This document shows positions 59,438-64,000 of a stretch of 64,000 bases of DNA, piece by piece. The position numbers were made by a program, and so were the translations under genes. The stretch comes from Mycobacterium triplex. Lineage in GTDB: Bacteria; Actinomycetota; Actinomycetes; Mycobacteriales; Mycobacteriaceae. Position 1 is the stretch's first letter; every line of letters starts with the position of its first letter. The notes under the pieces are model-generated. The model had not been told where the DNA came from. It did not search any database and saw nothing but the letters and a program-made list of their open reading frames with translations. The stretch covers positions 3,950,734 through 4,014,733 of the forward strand of contig NZ_HG964446.1 in NCBI RefSeq assembly GCF_000689255.1. The letters are read 5' to 3'.

Positions 59438-60822
59438 TGAGCGACATCACCGAAAGACTCACCGAAATCGTCGGCAGCCACTACCTGTTGACAGGCGACG
59501 CCATCCCCGACGACTACTGGCACGACGAGGAATTGAACCATCCGCCGCAACGCCCGGCGTACGTCGCGAAACCGGCCACCGCCGAGGAGGTTTCGCGGCT
59601 ACTGAAAGTGGCCACGGAGCACCGGGTTCCGGTGACCGCCCGCGGCTCCGGGACGGGCTTGTCGGGTGCGGCACTGCCCCGCGAGGACGGACTGGTCGTC
59701 TCGTTCGAGCGGATGAACGCCGTCCTCGAGGTCGACACCACCAATCAGGTCGCCGTCGTCCAGCCCGGCGTGACGCTGCTCGAGCTCGACGCCGCCACCG
59801 CCCCGCACCACCTGCGCTACATGGTGCAGCCCGGCGAGCTGTCCTCCAGCGTCGGCGGCAACGTCGGCACCAACGCCGGCGGCATGCGCGCGGTCAAGTA
59901 CGGCATCGCCCGGCACAACGTGCTCGGGCTGCAAGCCGTGCTGCCGACCGGCGAAATCATCCGCACCGGCGGCAAGATCGCCAAGGTGTCCACCGGATAC
60001 GACCTGACCCAGCTCATCGTCGGCTCCGAGGGCACCCTGGCCCTGGCCACCGAGGTGATCGTCAAGCTGCATCCACGCCTGGACCACAGCGCCACCGTGC
60101 TCGCCCCGTTCGCCGACTTCGACCAGGTGATGGAGGCGGTGCCGCAGGTCATCGCCAGCGGTCTGGGGCCCTACATCCTGGAATACGTCGACAACTTGAC
60201 GATGGCCGCGCTCGTGCACACCCAGAACCTCGAACTCGGCATCCCCGACCAGATCCGCGACAACTGTAAGGCGTATCTCGTTGTGGCCCTTGAGAACCGG
60301 ACCGAGGACCGGCTCGACGAAGACATCCAGAAAGCCGGCGAGCTGCTCGCCGAGTTGGGCGCCGTGGATGCCTATGTGCTGGAAGGCGGTTCGGCGCGCA
60401 AGCTGATCGAGGCGCGCGAGAACGCGTTCTGGACGCTGAAGGCGATCGGCGCCGACGACCTGATCGACACCGTCGTGCCGCGCGGCGCCATGCCGAAGTT
60501 CCTGGAGGCCGTGCGCGGTCTGGCGACGGCGGCCGGTGGCGGCGCGGCGGGCTGCGGGCATGCCGGCGACGGCAACGTGCACCTGGCGATCTTTTGCCAG
60601 GACCCGGCCAAACGCAAACGGCTGCTCACCGACATCTTCTCTCTGGCAATGGAATTGGGCGGTGCGATCTCGGGCGAGCACGGGCTCGGCCGGGCCAAGG
60701 CCCCGTATTGGCGCGAGCTGGAAGACCCGGTGAAGGTCGACCTGCTGCGCCGGATCAAGCAGAGCTTCGATCCGGCCGGGATTCTCAACCCCGACGTCGT
60801 CTTCGCCGCCGCAGACGAGTAG
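59437..60822 (+). CDS. FAD-linked oxidase, GlcD/D-lactate-dehydrogenase-like
   Basis: 461 aa. The FAD_binding_4 domain has TARGSGTGLSGAALP (about residues 66-80) and VGGNVGTNAGGMRAVKYG (about 138-155). The C-terminal FAD-oxidase domain has GHAGDGNVHLAIFC, SGEHGLGRAK and SFDPAGILNP, which fit the glycolate-oxidase/D-lactate dehydrogenase (cytochrome) group. It would oxidise a 2-hydroxyacid. Co-translated with the PhyH gene, so the two may act on successive intermediates (hydroxylation followed by oxidation); this is an inference. Confidence 0.87.
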   Translation: MSDITERLTEIVGSHYLLTGDAIPDDYWHDEELNHPPQRPAYVAKPATAEEVSRLLKVATEHRVPVTARGSGTGLSGAALPREDGLVVSFERMNAVLEVDTTNQVAVVQPGVTLLELDAATAPHHLRYMVQPGELSSSVGGNVGTNAGGMRAVKYGIARHNVLGLQAVLPTGEIIRTGGKIAKVSTGYDLTQLIVGSEGTLALATEVIVKLHPRLDHSATVLAPFADFDQVMEAVPQVIASGLGPYILEYVDNLTMAALVHTQNLELGIPDQIRDNCKAYLVVALENRTEDRLDEDIQKAGELLAELGAVDAYVLEGGSARKLIEARENAFWTLKAIGADDLIDTVVPRGAMPKFLEAVRGLATAAGGGAAGCGHAGDGNVHLAIFCQDPAKRKRLLTDIFSLAMELGGAISGEHGLGRAKAPYWRELEDPVKVDLLRRIKQSFDPAGILNPDVVFAAADE

Positions 60823-61011
60823 CCCGCGGTGCGCATCACCGATTTCGAATTCATTCCCGAATCGCCATCACGCGATCAGTTCTGGTATGGCGCCTCGTAA
60901 CGACCCGAAGACATTTCCCCGAAATTGTGAAAAGGGCCGCTATCTAGATCACCCAGGCCCGCACCGTGCCTTATCCTGCATCGGACAACCGCATACGACA
61001 GGGCAGGAGAA

Positions 61012-63315
61012 ATGTTCTCACTGACACGACGCCGAACTGCGCTCGCTCTGTTGGCGACTGTCGGTCTGCTCGTGTTCGGTGTGCTGTTGTTCACCAGAAG
61101 TGCTCCCTCGGATCGCGCGCTCACCGGTCCGGTCGGGCTCTGGATCCTGAGCGTATTTTCCAACGGCTGCGCGGTCGTGGCCGCCCGCGTCTCTCGAGGA
61201 CGGCAACGGCTCGCATGGACGGTGCTGAGCATCGCGTTGGCTGCGTGGACGGCCGGGCAGGCGGTGTGGTGGTACGTCGCGTCGGGCGGCATCCCGCCGA
61301 TGGCGGGTGTGTCGGCGGCCAACCTGGGCTTCGTCGTGTTGCCCATCTGCGCGTTGGCCACCGCGGTCACCATCCCCAGCCGCGACGACGCCCAATTCGG
61401 CATCGGCCTGCTGCTCGACGGCGTCCTCGTCGCGGCGTCGTTATTGATCGTGCTGGCCATTCTGGTGCTGGGCCACTTCCGCCGGCCTTCAGAAATCGTC
61501 ACCCTGCCCCAGATGATGCTGGCCGTCGCCGCCGCCGTTTATGTCGGACTTTTCGTCATGTCGATCATTACCGTGCGGAAAGCCGAGCCGCGCCGCAAAC
61601 TCTCACCGACGTTCATGACTCTCGGGTGGGGAACCATCGCGGTAGCCGGGATAATTCGCATCTGCGAAGACCATCCCGAACGAGTGCCCAATAATCTCGT
61701 TATTTTCGGTTGGGCCGTCGGCATTTACTTCGTCGCACTGTCGGCCATTGCGTCTCGGCCCGGCCCCGAGCTCGACCTCGGTTTCTCCCAGCCACTGTCG
61801 CGAACATCGCTGTGGCTGCCATACGGGCCGGTGCTGTTGGCGATTGCGGTGGGCGCGGTGCACTTTTGGCCGGCGAACCGGGCCGACGCGTTCATCTTCG
61901 TGGTCTGCGTGGTGCTTTTCATCACCACGGTCGCCCGCCATTTGTTGCTGCTCGACCGAAAGCAACATCTGGCCGCCGCACTGTCCGACGCCGCCCTGCG
62001 GGACTCGTTGACCGGGCTGGCCAATCAGCGACTATTTGGCGATCGGCTGGCGCACGCGGTCCGATTGCACATTCATCACGCCATCCCGGTCAGCGTAATT
62101 GCGCTCAATATCAGTGATTTCAAGATGGTCAATGACACGCTCGGTTATGCCGTCGGCGACGAGCTGCTGCGCGGCGTCGGCGAGCGGCTCCAAGCGAATG
62201 TCCGCTCCCCCGACACGGTCGCGCGAATAAACGGAGACGACTTCGCCATCCTGGTCGAAGACCGCCCCGAAGTCGCGGCACAGGTTGCCCGGAAACTCGT
62301 CTATGCCTTCGATGAACCGCTCGACCTCGAGAATCACCGGCTGCACGTACATCTCAACATCGGCGTGGCCTCGGCCGGACCGCAAGGCGGCTCGGCCCTG
62401 ATGCCGGGCGAGCTGCTCGAGCAGGCCGCCGCGGCCCGCAGCTGGGCCCAGCAGGCCAGCTCGACCGAGGTGCAGACGTTCACCCCCGGCATGGCTGCCC
62501 GGCGGAGCAAACAGCCGACCCACGACGACAGCATGGCCCGTCTGCAATTGCTCGGCGAACTGCGGCGGGCCATCGACGACCGGCTGCTGACCCTGCTGTA
62601 CCAACCGAAATTCGACATGGCGACCGGATCCGTGTGTGGCGCCGAAGCATTGGTGCGATGGGAACACCCCGAACTCGGCACGCTCGAACCCGGCGAGTTC
62701 TTACCGTTGGTCCGCGACCACGGGCTGATGAATGCCGTCACCGACCTGGTGCTGTCACGGGCGGTCGCCGACGCGTCGGCGTGGTACGCGACCGGCGCCG
62801 CCATCCCCGTGGCGATCAACTTGTGGGCGCCCTCCCTGGACGACGACGCCCTGCCCGACCGCATCCTGTCGGTGCTACAGGCGCGCCGCGTGTCCGCTGA
62901 TTCGCTGACGATCGAAATCACCGAGGACCTGTTAGTGGCCGACCTGGTGAAGGCCCGCACGGTGCTCAATCGGCTGCGCGAGTCCGGCATCCGGGTGGCG
63001 ATCGACGACTTCGGCAGCGGTTACGCCTCGCTGACGTATCTGCGCGAACTGCCCATCGACGACGTCAAACTCGACCGGCTGTTCATCGCGCCGATTCTGC
63101 ACGACGAACGCGCCGCCACGATTGCGCGATCGGTGATCGAGTTGACGACGACGTTCGGCATCGCCACGATCGCCGAGGGCGTCGGCGACGCGGAAACGGC
63201 CCGCCGGCTCAAGGAATACGGTTGCGACGCCGTGCAGGGCAACTTCTTCTGCCCGCCGGTGCCCGCCTCCGAGATTCCGCATGTCCCGCAGAACGCGACG
63301 CTCGCGGCCCAGTAA
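61012..63315 (+). CDS. Membrane GGDEF-EAL protein with degenerate GGDEF
   Basis: 767 aa. About eight or nine hydrophobic segments occupy residues 5-320. The GGDEF domain (about 330-490) has the DSLTGLANQRLF start, but its signature is NGDDF, not GGDEF, so cyclase activity is unlikely. The EAL domain (about 515-760) is well preserved: GAEALVRW (E-A-L), a metal Asn in AINLWAP, TIEITEDLL, AIDDFGSGYASLTYL (D-D-F-G), VKLDRLFI and TIAEGVGDAET. The protein probably hydrolyses cyclic di-GMP in response to a membrane signal, with the GGDEF as a regulatory GTP-binding or structural domain. Confidence 0.85.
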   Translation: MFSLTRRRTALALLATVGLLVFGVLLFTRSAPSDRALTGPVGLWILSVFSNGCAVVAARVSRGRQRLAWTVLSIALAAWTAGQAVWWYVASGGIPPMAGVSAANLGFVVLPICALATAVTIPSRDDAQFGIGLLLDGVLVAASLLIVLAILVLGHFRRPSEIVTLPQMMLAVAAAVYVGLFVMSIITVRKAEPRRKLSPTFMTLGWGTIAVAGIIRICEDHPERVPNNLVIFGWAVGIYFVALSAIASRPGPELDLGFSQPLSRTSLWLPYGPVLLAIAVGAVHFWPANRADAFIFVVCVVLFITTVARHLLLLDRKQHLAAALSDAALRDSLTGLANQRLFGDRLAHAVRLHIHHAIPVSVIALNISDFKMVNDTLGYAVGDELLRGVGERLQANVRSPDTVARINGDDFAILVEDRPEVAAQVARKLVYAFDEPLDLENHRLHVHLNIGVASAGPQGGSALMPGELLEQAAAARSWAQQASSTEVQTFTPGMAARRSKQPTHDDSMARLQLLGELRRAIDDRLLTLLYQPKFDMATGSVCGAEALVRWEHPELGTLEPGEFLPLVRDHGLMNAVTDLVLSRAVADASAWYATGAAIPVAINLWAPSLDDDALPDRILSVLQARRVSADSLTIEITEDLLVADLVKARTVLNRLRESGIRVAIDDFGSGYASLTYLRELPIDDVKLDRLFIAPILHDERAATIARSVIELTTTFGIATIAEGVGDAETARRLKEYGCDAVQGNFFCPPVPASEIPHVPQNATLAAQ

Positions 63316-63340
63316 TCACGCCAGGGCATAGGGTGGCGCC

Positions 63341-64000
63341 GTGCACATTGACGTGATGACGGTTCCGCAACCGTTGACTCAGATCGGCGGCGTGGCCCAG
63401 CGGACGCAGGCCGCGGGGTTCTCCGGCCTGCTGTTCACCGAGACCGGCCGCACCGCCTACCTCAACGCCGCCGTGGCATCCCAAGCCGCTCCCGGACTCG
63501 AGCTGTCCACCGGTGTCGCGGTCGCGTTCCCGCGCAGTCCCTTCGTCACCGCCGCCGAGGCGTGGGAGCTGCAGGAGGCGACCGGCGGCAACTTCCGGCT
63601 GGGCCTGGGCACCCAGGTGCGCACGCACGTGGTGCGCCGCTACGGTGTCCCGTTCGAACGCCCCGGCCCGCGGCTGCGCGACTACGTGCTGGCGGTCAAG
63701 GCGTGCTTCTCGGCGTTTCGCACCGGCACGCTCGATCACCACGGCGAGTTCTACGACCTCGACTTCATCACCCCGCAGTGGAGCGCCGGCCCCATCGACG
63801 CGCCGGATCCGAAAGTCGATGTCGCGGCGGTCAATCCGTGGATGCTGCGGATGGCCGGCGAGGTGGCCGACGGGGTGCACGTCCATCCGCTCGGCGAGCT
63901 CGGCTATCTGAAACGTCACGTGCTGCCGAACATCGCCGCGGGCGCGGAGAAGGCCGGGCGCTCACCGGCGGACATCGCGGTCATCGTCCCGGCGATGACG
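63341..64000 (+). CDS. LLM-class F420-dependent oxidoreductase (3' partial)
   Basis: 220 codons from a GTG start to the window end, with no stop. The luciferase-like TIM-barrel start MHIDVMTVPQPLTQI fits the F420-dependent LLM family. Further typical stretches are FSGLLFTETGRTAYL, LSTGVAVAFPRSPF, FRLGLGTQVRTHV and VAAVNPWMLRMAGEVADG. Substrate unknown. It begins 25 nt after the GGDEF-EAL gene on the same strand. Confidence 0.83.
   Translation, partial: MHIDVMTVPQPLTQIGGVAQRTQAAGFSGLLFTETGRTAYLNAAVASQAAPGLELSTGVAVAFPRSPFVTAAEAWELQEATGGNFRLGLGTQVRTHVVRRYGVPFERPGPRLRDYVLAVKACFSAFRTGTLDHHGEFYDLDFITPQWSAGPIDAPDPKVDVAAVNPWMLRMAGEVADGVHVHPLGELGYLKRHVLPNIAAGAEKAGRSPADIAVIVPAMT

Overview
The window is high-GC actinobacterial DNA that I assign to Mycobacterium. 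The evidence is gene content and order. From about 0 to 17.8 kb it follows, from memory, the M. tuberculosis Rv2247-Rv2266 block: accD6, glpD1, a TetR regulator, a flavoprotein, a diacylglycerol-kinase-like protein, a secreted protein, a DUF3145 protein, a serine hydrolase, a methyltransferase, mscR, a metallo-beta-lactamase-fold protein, an SDR, an Hsp70-like proline-rich protein and cyp124. MmpS-like, cutinase and LipJ-like genes also point to Mycobacterium. I cannot name the species.

Layout. (1) 1-17.8 kb: conserved lipid and redox core. (2) 17.8-32.7 kb: mycobacterial genes of more variable content. They include a local TetR-controlled cluster (a diiron hydrolase-like protein, an alpha/beta hydrolase and an APH-like kinase) that shares an operator motif, two DUF202 proteins, a PlsC-like acyltransferase, an amidase and a cutinase. 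An aromatic-ring operon follows: an intradiol dioxygenase, two carboxymuconolactone-decarboxylase-family proteins and a TetR, facing an HsaA-like flavin enzyme. An HD hydrolase and an EcsC protein close the block. (3) 32.7-55.1 kb: a defence island with visibly lower GC. (4) 55.4-64 kb: core-like genes again: VOC protein, P450, LipJ-like hydrolase-cyclase, PhyH dioxygenase, GlcD-like oxidase, a GGDEF/EAL protein and an LLM oxidoreductase cut by the window end.

The island carries a complete, translationally coupled BREX operon on the minus strand (48768 to 35815): a small HTH protein, brxA, brxB, brxC, pglX, pglZ and brxL, the type-1 gene order. Its last gene is unusual. The BrxL AAA+ core is present, but where a C-terminal Lon-protease-like domain is expected there is a complete Hanks-type Ser/Thr kinase domain. 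Kinases are known in the Pgl/type-2 BREX branch (PglW), so this looks like a hybrid in which a kinase output replaces the Lon-like domain. This is the main candidate for an undescribed system.

Beside it lie a coupled helicase pair (SNF2-family and HelD/UvrD-like), a broken helicase-nuclease remnant, and a uracil-DNA-glycosylase-like plus OGG-fold pair. I see no integrase, transposase, tRNA or att repeat at the island edges and no CRISPR array. Functional statements are inferences from motifs and gene order; no database search was run.
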